From assembly GCA_002964805.2 (NCBI GenBank), contig PUDQ02000041.1, positions 1 to 39,024 of the forward strand: a DNA stretch of 39,024 nucleotides. Reading direction: 5' to 3'. Below, piece after piece: positions 10,365-21,300 of this stretch; positions within the stretch are counted from its first letter, which is position 1, and every line of letters begins with the position of its first letter. The notes below the pieces were generated by a model. That model was not told the origin of the DNA. It worked only from the letters and a program-made list of their open reading frames with translations, and ran no database searches. Made by a program: the position numbers and the translations under genes. Origin of the DNA: Trametes villosa (taxonomy: Eukaryota; Basidiomycota; Agaricomycetes; Polyporales; Polyporaceae).

Positions 10365-11645
10365 CTACTGAACATGTTGGCGCGAGAACCAGTAGATCGA
10401 GACCCATTGCAAGACTGTGATAGTAATGTCAGCGCCGTGGCGTAGTAAATGCCGATGGCGACATACCCTCGTCGTCGGTCCAGGGGTACTTGTCCGTCCA
10501 TGTCACGAGCTTCTCGTAGATCCAAGCCAAAAGGCCAACTGGGGAGTCCGCGAGGCTGTACCCGATCGTCTGCGGGTTGGTGGCCTGCTCGACCCAGTAG
10601 CCCGTCGCCGTCTTGTACCATTGCTGCGTCGTCTCGTAGTCGGCGCGGGCTTGGTCGTCGAAACGGGTGGTGATGGGGAGCGCAAGCTTCTGGAGGTAGT
10701 AGATGGGGTTCGAGATTAACGTGGGGTCACGGTAGCTAGTAAGGGTGGACGTATATCAGATCTCGTCTGTCCGGCGCATGAGATGGAGAGAGCGTACATT
10801 GGCAGGTTGGTGTGCCAAGCTTTGATGTGCTTGTTTCCGTAGTTGTTGACGGCGTGTACTCCGAGCTACAGAGACACAAGTAGGGTGATGAGCACCCAGA
10901 ATCTGGTCAGTGCACGGGAGATGCTCACGATATGACCCCAGTCTCCGCCCTGGTATACTACAGGGGAAGAGTCAACGTCGGCCTCACAGCGGGTGCCTGG
11001 CAGGACACTCACCATACTCATCGTATCCCAAAGAGAGCATTAACTTATTGAATACCTGCGCACTAAATCAGCCTCGTGGCGATGTTGGATAAATAGACAC
11101 TGAGCGTACCTCCGAGTATTGGCGTCCAGCAAAGCCGGGCTTCTTGGGTGCTTCCGAAAACCCGAAGCCGGGAATACTGACTGCAACTACGTGGAAGCTA
11201 GGATGTTCTGGGGAGCTCGACGTCAAGAGCGGGAAGAGCCTCTCGCCCTCGAGAAAGTGTCCTGGCCCTAGATGGATGTAACTTGAGTGCATGTCGGAGT
11301 ACAAGAGATGGGATACTTACAGCCATGTACCCAGAGAAGCGGGATGGCGTTCTTAACTTCGCTCTTCAGGTGGACGTAGTGGGTGTTGAGCGTTCCGAAG
11401 CCGTCGACCTCAATGTCACGGGTGAACATGGGGAGCTTGTTGATGCGGGCCTCCGCCTCCCGCCAGTTGAAGCCGTCCTTCCAGCGGGCGACGAGTCTCT
11501 TGAGGTCGGCGAGAGGCGCGCCGTAGTGCCACTCGGCGCCCTCGAGCTCGTTGGGGAAGCGCACCTCTCCCAACTTCTTACGAAGTGATGCGAGGTCTGC
11601 GTCCGGCACGGAAAGCGTGAATGGCTGTTCGGTGGATGCCGGCAT
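10365..11645 (-). CDS. Epoxide hydrolase, C-terminally truncated (7 exons, 313 aa)
   Basis: Minus-strand exons are 11645-11321, 11267-11110, 11055-11013, 10957-10929, 10865-10798, 10735-10467 and 10414-10365; all joints keep frame. The protein starts MPASTEQPFTLSVPDADL with a microsomal-type epoxide hydrolase N-terminal (EHN) domain (about residues 8-100). HGWPG (107-111, oxyanion hole) is made by the first splice. The nucleophile motif GGDWG has Asp181. The cap and start of the C-terminal lobe follow (PQTIGYSLADSPVGLLAWIYEKL, seen in two parts). Such enzymes open epoxides to diols and usually have about 390-420 residues. Here the frame stops after VLQWVSIYWFSRQHVQ, so the region that normally holds the catalytic acid and GGHF-type histidine is missing. 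No trace of it is visible downstream. The gene is probably inactive, although all other exons are clean, so the loss is recent. Confidence 0.85.
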
Positions 11646-11737
11646 ATCGTGAGTCTGGCGAGGTGTAAAACTGCGGAGGGTGAGGAGACTCAAGCTGCGA
11701 ATGTGTGAGGTGACGTTTTGAGCACAAAAATTCTGCT

Positions 11738-11743
11738 TTTATA
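11738..11743 (-). promoter_or_regulatory. TATA box of the epoxide hydrolase gene
   Basis: TATAAA on the minus strand (plus strand TTTATA) lies 93-98 nt upstream of the ATG at 11645, a usual fungal spacing. Confidence 0.5.
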
Positions 11744-12745
11744 GAGAGCCAGAGTGCAAAGGTGCCGTATTTCAAAGTACTGGCAGCTCGTCTTGAAACC
11801 TCGGCCAGGGATGCTGGCACCCTCGGCCATGTTGCTTCTACACAGTGCAGCCTCTGTTCGCCGCAGTGGCAGTGCGCTGAACTTATTCAGCAGTGACGAT
11901 GGTGTAGGTCTGGCAAAGTCGATGCATTGCTAATCAATTCAAACTGGCGCACTGGCGTAGATAGAAGCGCGACTCACCTGAGAGGTTCTCCAGGCACTGG
12001 AATGGGGATGCCCGAAAAATCTGAGGATGACCAGCACAAACCGCGTCTCAGAGACATAGCTTGTTGTAGTATATCATGGGCGGTATAGCGCTATGCTGGT
12101 GGCGCCTTCCCCGGGCTTCTTCGTCGCGAAAAGACAGATGCAATCATTCCCGTTGAGTGTGAGTGGTGCTGGTTCGCGCACCGGGGGTATAGTCCTATGT
12201 AACGAGCTGTTAAATCGAAAATATATTGCAATCAAAGTCCGATTGTGCTTTCGGTGTCTCAACCCGTGCCACTGTAGTCGCATGCTGATCACACGCGGTT
12301 TTCAAAGTGTGATTAGCATGTAACACGGTTTCTGCGCTACATCTTAATCACACTCAAAATGGCGCAGCTTGACAAAGGGATGCTACATTTGAGCAGAGGT
12401 TACGGTGTAATTCATGTGTTACGAGGTGTAATATCGACGGGTGCCCCCGGTGTCGACGTTCACGCGTTCGCGAGCTACCAACCGTCTGCGCCACACTGTG
12501 CACTGTGATTGTTCGGAGTAAGTGTGGCATTATACGGAAGCGCGCGTGGGAGGTTTGATCGCGGTTGGGCGCCTATCGAACTGTACTTCGAATTTTTGGG
12601 CACTTCGAGTCCGTTCACCTTCCTCTTTGCAGGAAGCTTGCCACTTGCTACCTGCCTCATTGCTCATGCACTTGACTGCCGCCTCTGCCAGTTCTCATTC
12701 TCATACCAACCACAACAGAGCCTACCGCTGAGATACCACGCATAG
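11744..12745. other. Divergent intergenic region
   Basis: This stretch separates the minus-strand epoxide hydrolase from the plus-strand helicase and should hold both promoters. I see no gene. A 10-bp inverted repeat, AGTGTGATTA / TAATCACACT, spans about 12306-12354. C/T-rich sequence precedes the helicase start. Confidence 0.4.
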
Positions 12746-15365
12746 ATGGCCAAGATTGCCGCGCTGAAGGGCATCTCGAACTCGCCCCACCCGCACCATC
12801 GCAGGAGGCATTCCTCTCATGGAACACCGCAGCGCAACCGGCCGCTGAAACGCGAGCATGCGTGGATGGACGCGTCGGACGACGATTTGGAGGTGAAGCG
12901 GTCTAAGAAGCATGGCACGCCCGGCAAGCCAGAGCAGCAGCGCAAGAAACCGCGCCTTTCTGCGCCTGCAGGGAGCGCGGCTGCATCGTCTTCGAAGGAC
13001 CCGTCGTTGCAAAAGCAGCGGAAGGAGCTACCTATCTATACCGGTACGTGCGCTAGCCTGTTCCTGTATTGCGACCCTCTAAATATGTTGGTTTATCGCA
13101 GGGAAGGATGCTATCGTGGATATCGTCCGCCAGAACGATGTGACAGTGCTCATTGGAGAGACCGGCTCAGGCAAGACCACCCGTACGTCCTTCGCATACA
13201 GTCCAATCTCCTCCGTACCAACCGGGTTCGCAGAGGTCCCGCAATACCTCCTTGAAGCCGGGCTCGCAGGTTCAGGCATGATTGCCGTGACCCAGCCACG
13301 GAAGGTCGCAGCCACTTCCCTCGCCTCTCGTGTCGCCGCGGAGCAAGCGACGTCGGTCGGCGCACTCGTCGGCTACTCCGTCCGTTTTGACGAGGCATCG
13401 TCTCCGGATACGCGCATCAAGTACGTCACGGACGGTATGCTCGTGCGAGAGCTCCTCGGGGACCCGCTGCTTTCGCGCTATAGCGTGGTCGTGGTCGACG
13501 AGGCACACGAGCGTACGCTCCGCACGGACCTCCTCATTGCGAACCTCAAGACTATCCAAAAGATCCGCAACGCGCCCGCGAACGCCAAGGGGAAAGGCAA
13601 AGCCTCCGACGTGAAGCTGGCACCTCTCAAGGTGGTTATCATGAGTGCCACGCTCGAGGCCGAAAAGTTCAGCAAGTTCTACAACAAGTGCGTCCGCGTC
13701 CCAAACACGCCGCGCGCGCCCGTGAGGCTGACCTGCTTGCGTGCTGCAGGGCAAAGATCGTGTACGTGAAGGGCAGACAGCATCCTGTGACCATCTACCA
13801 CACGTCCGCGAGTCAGCCGGATTACGTAGACGCAGCCCTACGGACGTTCTTCCAAATCCACACGGACCGGCCACAGGGCGACGTGCTGATCTTCCTGCCC
13901 GGGCAGGAGGACATCGAGAGCTTGGACAAGTCTATTCAGCTGTACGCGAGTCAGCTGCCGAAAGACGCGCCCGGGGTGAGCCCGTCAAATTCGGCGGTGT
14001 CACTGGGAATGCTGACGTGCCTAGGTTCTCATTTGCCCCATGTACGCGGCGCTGCCGCCCAGTCAGCAGGCGAAGATATTCTCGCCTGCGCCGTCTGGGA
14101 TGCGCAAGTGCATTCTCGCGACCAACATCGCGGAGACGTCTATCACCATCCCCGGGATTAAATACGTCATTGACACCGGTAAATGCAAAGAGAAGCGATA
14201 TGTGGCACGACACGCCGGGTCTGGTGAGTTGTAGCAATTTATCCTCGGTACGCATCCGCTAACACGACATGACAGGATTCGATACCCTGTTGACCCGAGA
14301 TATCACTCAGTCCTCCGCTGTCCAGCGCGCCGGTCGTGCTGGTCGAGAGGTGCGTACCGTCATGTCGATGTGCAACTTGTGACTAAAGGCTTTGGCCACA
14401 GGGCTCTGGCTTCTGCTTCCGCCTCTACACCGAAGATGCATTCAAAAACATGCCGCTCACCGCCGAGCCCGAAATTCGCCGGTGTACCCTGACGTCGAGC
14501 CTCCTCCAGCTCAAGTGCCTCGGCCAAGACCTCGAAGAGCTCGACTTCATGGACAAGCCCGATGAAGAGACCGTCGTCTCCGCGCTGAAGACCCTCTTCC
14601 TGCTTGGCGCGCTCGACAACCGCAAAGCGCTGACGCCACTAGGGCGACAGATGGCCGCGTTCCCGCTTGAACCGCCGTTGTCGCGCGCGCTCCTCGCTGC
14701 GACGGAGCTCGGGTGCACTTCCGACGTGCTCACCATCATCTCCGTGCTCTCCGCGTCGTCGAAGCTGTTCGTCGACACGCACGACGCGCGCGACGCGGCT
14801 GCGGACGCGCGGCGCAAGTTCCGGCACCCGGCGGGCGACCACCTGACGGTGCTGAATGTCGTGCGCGCGTACGAGGACGTCGCACAGGCGGAGAGCAAGG
14901 CCGGGCGGCGCGAGTGGTGTCGGAAGATGTATCTGAACGAGCGCTGCTTGAGCGAGGCGACGAACATCCGCGCGCAGCTGCGGGATGTGTGCGCGCACAT
15001 GGGCATCGACTGGCGCGCGAGTGCGGCGGACAACGAGGTTCCTGTGCTGAAGGCGCTCGTGCGGGGGCTTGTGCAGAACACGGCGTTCCTGCAGCCTGAC
15101 GGGTCGTACAAGCAGGTCATGGGTGCCTCGGTGAGAACAGGAGAGATCTGAGCAAGCAGAGGGCCGAAAGCTAACTGTTATTATTCAGATCGTGAAGATC
15201 CACCCGAGCTCGTCGTTGGCAGATAAGAAAGTGCCCGTCATCATCTACGACGAACTTGTTAGTCACTTGCCTATCTATGTGTGTCCGCGCTGACCGTAGG
15301 AAACTGCACAGGTATACACCACGCAAGTGTACGCCCGCGGCGTGTCCGCCGTGCCTCGGAGTTTC
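12746..15365 (+). CDS. DEAH-box ATP-dependent RNA helicase (9 exons, 3' end lost in gap)
   Basis: Exons are 12746-13043, 13102-13182, 13234-13687, 13750-13975, 14025-14223, 14276-14349, 14402-15130, 15189-15257 and 15300-15365, giving 732 codons before the Ns. The first ~95 residues are basic and disordered. The DEAH helicase core has motif I GETGSGKT (118-125), Ia [15 protein letters not shown] (215-218), III SAT (264-266), [10 protein letters not shown] (386-394) and [10 protein letters not shown] (436-443), all intact. The winged-helix, ratchet (HA2) and OB-fold regions follow (around [19 protein letters not shown]-type helix, VKIHPSSSL). Start [17 protein letters not shown] and overall length fit the short DHX33/DHX35 type, which acts in ribosome biogenesis or RNA remodelling; the exact orthologue is not certain. 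Only the last few tens of residues should be missing. Confidence 0.93.
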
Positions 15366-15388
15366 NNNNNNNNNNNNNNNNNNNNNNN
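15366..15388. other. Assembly gap (23 N)
   Basis: Twenty-three Ns interrupt the last visible exon of the DEAH helicase. The sequence after the gap does not continue a recognisable helicase tail in any frame, so the gap may hide more than 23 bases. Confidence 0.99.
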
Positions 15389-16229
15389 GATGGCTTTCCG
15401 TCACTAAACCTCTCTGGCTTTTTGATGGCCATGCTCGACGGACGCTTAGTGAGCGCGAACGGCCGCGGTTGGCTTGAGACCGATGCGGGGCGGGCGACGA
15501 GGATGGGGGCGAACAACAGGGCGAGCACGGGGGGAAAAGAGTGCAAGGAGGGGGGGCGCGGTCTTGTACAAGCGCGAGGGCGACAGACTTATAACTAGGA
15601 TAATCTAATCATGATCTAATCACTTATCTACCTGGAGTGTAATCGCTCGATGCGCGCTAATATCCAATAGGCCGTAGGCTTATAAAGACCGGACAGGTTC
15701 ATCAGCAAAGTGGGTATGTTGGGTACAGACCACGGTAAGACGCTACAGCCTAAGTAGTACGCTGTAGCATTCGTAGTCCAAGATTGATGGCTGACGCGAG
15801 ACCATGGGCTCTACTAGCTCAGCCTATCGGGATCCAGGACGCTGCAAGAGGTGGCGCGACGGCCTGTAGCGGGAGACAGGCTCTCGCCCCCAGTCTTGTA
15901 TCGCGCTACAGCACTACACATGGGTTGCTATAGCGCTCTGACGGGCTCTACATCTTGTCGCGCTGGGCTCTATATCTCGTCGCGCCGGGCGTTGCAGCCA
16001 ACCGGATTATCTTACGAGTGATACTAACGCGCAATCAACATCTTCGCGCAGATGCTTCGTGGGCAAGCGAGAGCACACATTCGCAGTGCCGCACGGCGGC
16101 TCGAGCGGCGACGCGAGGTGTCCGCCATGCGTTAGATGAAGCAAAACAATGCAATAACTAGATTGAAGATAATATTACATCGGGGGCCTCGTGCGGCCTA
16201 TCACAGAAGTTAGGCAAGGCATGTGTAGG
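15389..16229. other. Intergenic, no gene seen
   Basis: The stretch holds the unresolved 3' side of the helicase, then non-coding sequence with repeated GCTACAG/CTGTAGC phrases and a 22-bp tandem pair at 15943-15986. Confidence 0.4.
15943..15986 (+). repeat. 22-bp tandem duplication
   Basis: GGGCTCTACATCTTGTCGCG (first 20 nt of unit 1, 15943-15964) is followed directly by a copy at 15965-15986 with about four transitions. Confidence 0.7.
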
Positions 16230-16889
16230 TCAGTGGGGCGAACCGGGCTCGGAGCGGGAGGCCTGTGAATGCACAAGATCAGCCTGAGGACTGCATACCA
16301 CAGTACAATAGATGGAGCATAGAGGGAACACTCACAGCGAGAGAGGGAGGGGCGAGTAGGGAAACGGAGCCTCTGTGCAGTCTTGTCAGAGAGCGTGTGG
16401 TTATGGCTGGTCTTACAGGAGGAAGCGAGCTGCTCGGCGCTGTTTAGCGGTGACCAGTCGGGAAAGAAAACCTGCAGTTGCTAAAAGCCTTGTCAATCAA
16501 AAGAGGGCAAAAAGTACTCACTCGGAGTGACCTGGTAGCGTCCCAAGTAGCGTCCCAAGAGGATGACGGTGTTGGCGAGCATATTGAGCCCAAATCCTGG
16601 GCTTACAATATCAATATATGCGCATATATGCTGCCAAAGCTCACCAGTGGACGAGTCCCAGCCCTCCTTATGAGTCCATCAATGCAGTATTGATCGACGC
16701 CTGTGACAGGTAACTCCGGCCGTACTTGTATTCAAGGGAGACTAGTACTGAACTTACCTGAGGGGCCAAGAGACTACCCAACAGTGCTGTGGAGAGGTAG
16801 AAGATCGGGGTGACTCGGGACTCGGGAGTGCAACGAAGAGGTGGGAAAGAGGCGGGAAGGTGGTGGGAAGAGAGAAGGGGTATGCCCAT
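16230..16889 (-). CDS. Small hypothetical membrane-like protein, 133 aa (5 exons)
   Basis: This gene was found by joining exons, since no long open frame marks it. Minus-strand exons are 16889-16758, 16666-16522, 16471-16417, 16372-16336 and 16262-16230. Introns of 91, 50, 44 and 73 nt begin GTAAGT, GTGAGT, GTAAGA and GTGAGT and all joints keep frame. The core exon reads EGWDSSTGELWQHICAYIDI then VSPGFGLNMLANTVILLGRY, with a 12-bp tandem duplication (16535-16558) giving LGRYLGRY. It continues FLSRLVTAKQRRAARFLL and LGSVSLLAPPSLA and stops at ASRSEPGSPH. Two hydrophobic segments around a basic stretch suggest a small membrane or organellar protein. The first exon and its ATG are the least certain part, because an AT-rich TATA-like site (16909-16915) is only ~20 nt upstream. 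Function is unknown. Confidence 0.45.
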
Positions 16890-17726
16890 TGACGAGCAGG
16901 GCGGAGGGTATTTATGGCGAAGTCGTTTGACAGCGCCGAGTGCTGGGAAGCGTTGAGTGTGACATCGTTCTCGAGCGAAGTGGCTATATGCAGTGAAGAG
17001 AGGGAGGACTGGGTGACGTCATGCGTCATTATGGGCACCTCGTCCCTCGATTGATTCTTTCCCGTCGGGTGAAAGGTGCTCTCTCGAGCGCTAGCCTTCG
17101 AGTGGCGGCGGCCTCCGGGATCCGAGGTCTTATACAAGTTGACACGTACGCACACTCGTTTAAACCCCTCGAATGGACAGGGCGCACATAACCTTATGCC
17201 TGGAACAAATGTGCCACGCCGCGGCCGGTTGAGGAGGGGTTGCGCAACGTTGAAGTGGGAGTCACGCAGGAGCACGGTAATTATAAGCTTTCGCCCAAGT
17301 GTCCAGTGCGGCGCGCCGGCCTTGGAACCTGCGCTATCCAAACATCGTGGGTGGCCGAAGCATTGCAATGATCTAAAGAGGCAAGGTATCGTCAGATGAA
17401 CGCCTATAGGCTACGTAGCGTGCGGTTGAAGACTGCAGAGCACTGTAGCGGCCTTCAGTATGTCCGCCGCAGACGACGAGCGTCTGTATCAGGCTGTCTC
17501 CTTCGTATCGGGCTGCAGCACGCTGGCTCCGATTTCCCCTTTTGCTGATGTTACAACCCAAATACGGTCGGACATTGCAGCACGTCCAAGAACAGTGCTA
17601 AGTAGTAGATTACAGTTCACAATGGTACAATGTCTCAGGATATATTGAGGATTGGCACAGGAAAGTGCTAGTATGAGAGATAAAAATTTATAGTATGTGA
17701 TTCCATCAGCAAATCGGGTGGGCTTA
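16890..17726. other. Intergenic, no gene seen
   Basis: The near side probably contains the promoter of the 16230-16889 gene. Open frames on both strands lack intron signals and plausible protein composition. Confidence 0.35.
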
Positions 17727-18022
17727 GTAGAGTACTGTAGAGATCAGACCGTAGCGGCGCGTCACAGGTCACAAGGGCCTCCGCCTCGCCGCTATTGGGT
17801 CCTCGGTCACCGGTCACAGAGGCCGCCGCCGCTTGTGACCGAGGTACCGTACACCGTAGCGCCCGCCGCCGCTAGCGCGGCGGCGGTAGGTAGCGTCACA
17901 GTCGCCGCTCCGGACGGCGCCGTCACAGGTCACTGCGGACCCCGCCGCTCCGCCGCATCGTATCGGGCCTGTCACAGCCAGACCCGCCGCCGCTACGGTC
18001 TGATCTCTACAGTATACTCTAC
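17727..18022. mobile_element. MITE-like 296-bp element with ~34-bp terminal inverted repeats
   Basis: The left end 17727-17759 (GTAGAGTACTGTAGAGATCA...) is repeated inverted at 17988-18022 with only a 2-nt indel. The inside is very GC-rich and full of GTCACAGGTCAC phrases (17761, 17921) and related GTCAC motifs. It has a second perfect internal hairpin, CCTCGGTCAC (17801-17810) / GTGACCGAGG (17835-17844). No coding capacity is present, and no clear target-site duplication flanks it. Confidence 0.65.
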
Positions 18023-18376
18023 CGGACTGTCAGCCCAGTCAAGCTTTGTAGTGCTAATCATACTGGAATGGCTACTGTAATCGAGTGGCTACTAGTGGCA
18101 GCCCACTGTAGCACTCAATCATATCACAGTTCTAGTAATTATATTAGTATCTACAAGTAGTGCTCTACAGCCGTCTACTATAGTAAGGGAGAGAAAAGGG
18201 GTTTGTGATATCATCTACTCGTGCGGCTTCACCGCACATACGGGGGCTGGATAGTATGTAGGCAGTAAGATGGTGCAGTGTGTGTGTGTGATCGATCATA
18301 TCAGAGACAAGGGGAAGCGGGGGAGGGGGCATAGGCATGGGCATATGGCATTGCAAGGGGAGGGAGGGTGGTGGAC

Positions 18377-21300
18377 TCAGTCATCGTCTCTGGGGGTGTC
18401 ATTGAAGGAGAACGCTGTCGGGTTGTCCACCAAGAACATCTGTATATTGTATAATGGGTCCATGGAGGACAGGAGGTCCTCAATGCGTGAGTGTCGGAAG
18501 CAACGGGTGTAGAAATCGCAGTGGAACAGGATGTGCTCACGCGTGTGCTATGCCGGCGGTCCGCTATGATGGGTGCAGAGTGTGGGCTCATTGAGCGATG
18601 TGCGGAACCGGTCGTGATAGTATCCGGCCGGCGCGTGGTTTGTGAGGCAGCGGATGAAGCGGGCGGTGAGGGCCAGGCGTCCGGCGAGGCATTTGAGGGG
18701 GTAGGAGCCGGTGTGCACGAGGCGGCAGAAGGCGGGGTGCTGGATGTGAGTCCGTCCCCAGTACTTGGCAGGGTTCTCGTTCGCAAGCTCCTCCCACTGG
18801 TAGCGCATGTCGGACGTGATTGCACTCTTGACAAACGCGTGCAACACCGGGAAGCGTCCGCGCCATCCGTCGTCCCGCAGTTGGAAGTAGGTCATGCGCA
18901 CGGTGAGTTTGATGTCAGCATCAATGGCCTTGTTCTCGGTGATATTCGAGTGACCTGGGCAGTAATGGAGGTGGAGGTGGTTGTCGGGGTGCCGTTCAAA
19001 CCAGTTGTGGAGGATGCAACAGGTGTTGACTGCCACCATGTGGCCGTCCGTTGGGTCGAGGATGGAGGATAGGGAATTCTCGCTGTCCGAGAAGATGTGC
19101 ACGCGGTGGAACCTCTTGAAGCGCGATCTGTTCGCAGTTGAACGAGAAAGTGTTGCCAGTGAAGATCGAGCGGCGCACGGTGAGTCGCCCGCCGTTGTAA
19201 GCCCGGAAGCCGGCAGTGGAGCCTAGGCCCACCTTGGTCTGCAAGCACACGTATGAGCTCCCGTCCGTGAACAGGACGAGAGCATCGCCATCGTTGTGCG
19301 CTGCTTGGATGTGGGGGCAGAGGTCAGAGTCGATCCATGCCTTGAGGGTGTCCTCATCTTTCTTGGGTGGGTGCTCGAGGTGCGTGGTAACGCCGTCCGC
19401 GAACACATTGCGCACACGTGTGCCCGGTCGGCATTCATCATCGAGCGGGTCAAATGTCTCCGTGATCCATGTTCAGTTGTGGTGGTCAAAGACCCAGGTG
19501 AGGGGGATGCTTTCGAGCGGTGGCATGGCATCGGGAAGGAACCACACAAACGGGGCATGGACGGAGTGCTTGAAGATGTTGGGGAAGGCGGCGCGGAGCA
19601 GGTGGGCTTCTGGCAGAGTGTGGATGCGGAGAAAGTAGTGTTGCTGCAACTTCTGGCAGTGGAGGTGGAGGGGGAGGATGCCCGCAAATGAATGCATGGC
19701 TCCGAGGGGGGGGGCGAAATGTGCCAGTGATCCAGCGCAGTGTGCAGTGCTGTGCAGCAACGAGAGGCTTCATGAGGCCCTTCACGCCCTTCGAGCGATA
19801 CCAGACCTCCACACCATATGTCAGGAGGGGCATGATGCACAAGATGTATAGCGTGCACCGTTGCATAGGCGAGAGCCCGCGGACTGAGTTGCCCAGCATG
19901 AGCATGGCATTGACTGTTGTCGCCGCGCGCTCCGCAAAGTAGTCGACGTGTGCCTTGAATGTGAGCTTTGAGTCAAAGTGGATACCTAGGTACCGCCAGA
20001 CGGCTCGAGGTTGTATGACGACATCCTGGGCGAGCGTGAGCGGGGTGCTAGCATCCTGCAGGGCAGCGAGGCAGGTGGGCACAAAGTGCATTAGCTCATT
20101 CTTGTCTGGTTCGATGAGGAGGCCGAGGCAGGCAAGCATGGTGGTGGTGGCAAGGTACCGTTCTCACAGGATGGTGCAGTTGGCAGCGATGGAGGGGGTT
20201 GTGATGGTCCAGAGGCCGTTGTCCACATAAAACTGGAGGGCGGTGTCCGACTGGATCGTAGTTGTGGGGAAGAGGATGTGGAGAGCGGGGGCAATGTACA
20301 GGTTTGTGAGGATGGGGGAGAGGGCGGAGCCCTGGCTGGTGCCGACTGGGGGAACGTCAAACCACGGAGATGTGGCATGCCCCCAGCGGAAGCAAGACTG
20401 TCGGCCAGAGAGGTAGTCGCGGAAGAAACGGGTGAGGGTGGGGGAAAAGCTGAGGTGCTCCATGATGCGGCATAGGAGGTCGTGGTTTATGGAGGGGAAG
20501 AAATGAGCCACATTGAAGGTGAGGCACGACATGATCAGTTTCTCCCGCCAGCCGGCATGGATGTGCGTGAGGAGGGTCGTGGCGGCGTCAATGGTGCTGT
20601 GCGCCTTTGTGCCCCCAAACTGGTTTGGGTGGAGGATGCCGAACTTCTGGCACTCAAAGTGGAGGTGCTCTCTCAGCACCTTCTCCATCAGCTTCCCGAG
20701 CGTGCTGAGCAGCACTATCAGCCGGTACAACTTGATGCGGGAGTAGTCGTCCTTGTACGGCTTGGGGATGACGATAGAGACAGCACGTTAGAACTGGGCA
20801 GGCCAGACGCCGAGGGTAAGGATGGCGTTGTATAGGCGGTAGACGGTGTCAAGGAAGTGAGCGTCGGCAACAAGTGTGCAAAGGTGCCGCCAGTGCAGGT
20901 GGTCCCAGCCCGGGGTGGACATGGATGAGATGTTCTTGAGGGTGTCACGGATCTTGGCCACCACGATGGGCGGGCAGTCACGCTCTGGGAGCCGGTCAAG
21001 TTTGTCGATGATGAAGGGGTCGACCGTGTGCGCGACCACGGAATGGATGGTGGAATTGAGCGCATCCCAGAGCGCCGGGAGAGACTGCAGGGGCTGGTCC
21101 TCGTGCACCAGCACGCGGTACTTGGGCATGACACGTGGGCCAACCCAGCCCGTGAGATCCTACACCCGGCGCTGCTTCTTGGCGATGTACTGGATGCATT
21201 CATCCATATGTTTGCACCGTTGCGCACGAATCGTTGACTTGAGGATCCAATATGCGCGCCGGGCGGACGCCTGCACCGCTGGAGCAAGGCGCAGGGAGTA

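Noticed and set aside
16754..17368. 204-codon minus-strand open frame
   Set aside because: Its frame disagrees with the spliced gene at 16230-16889 and it has no plausible protein character upstream of 16890.
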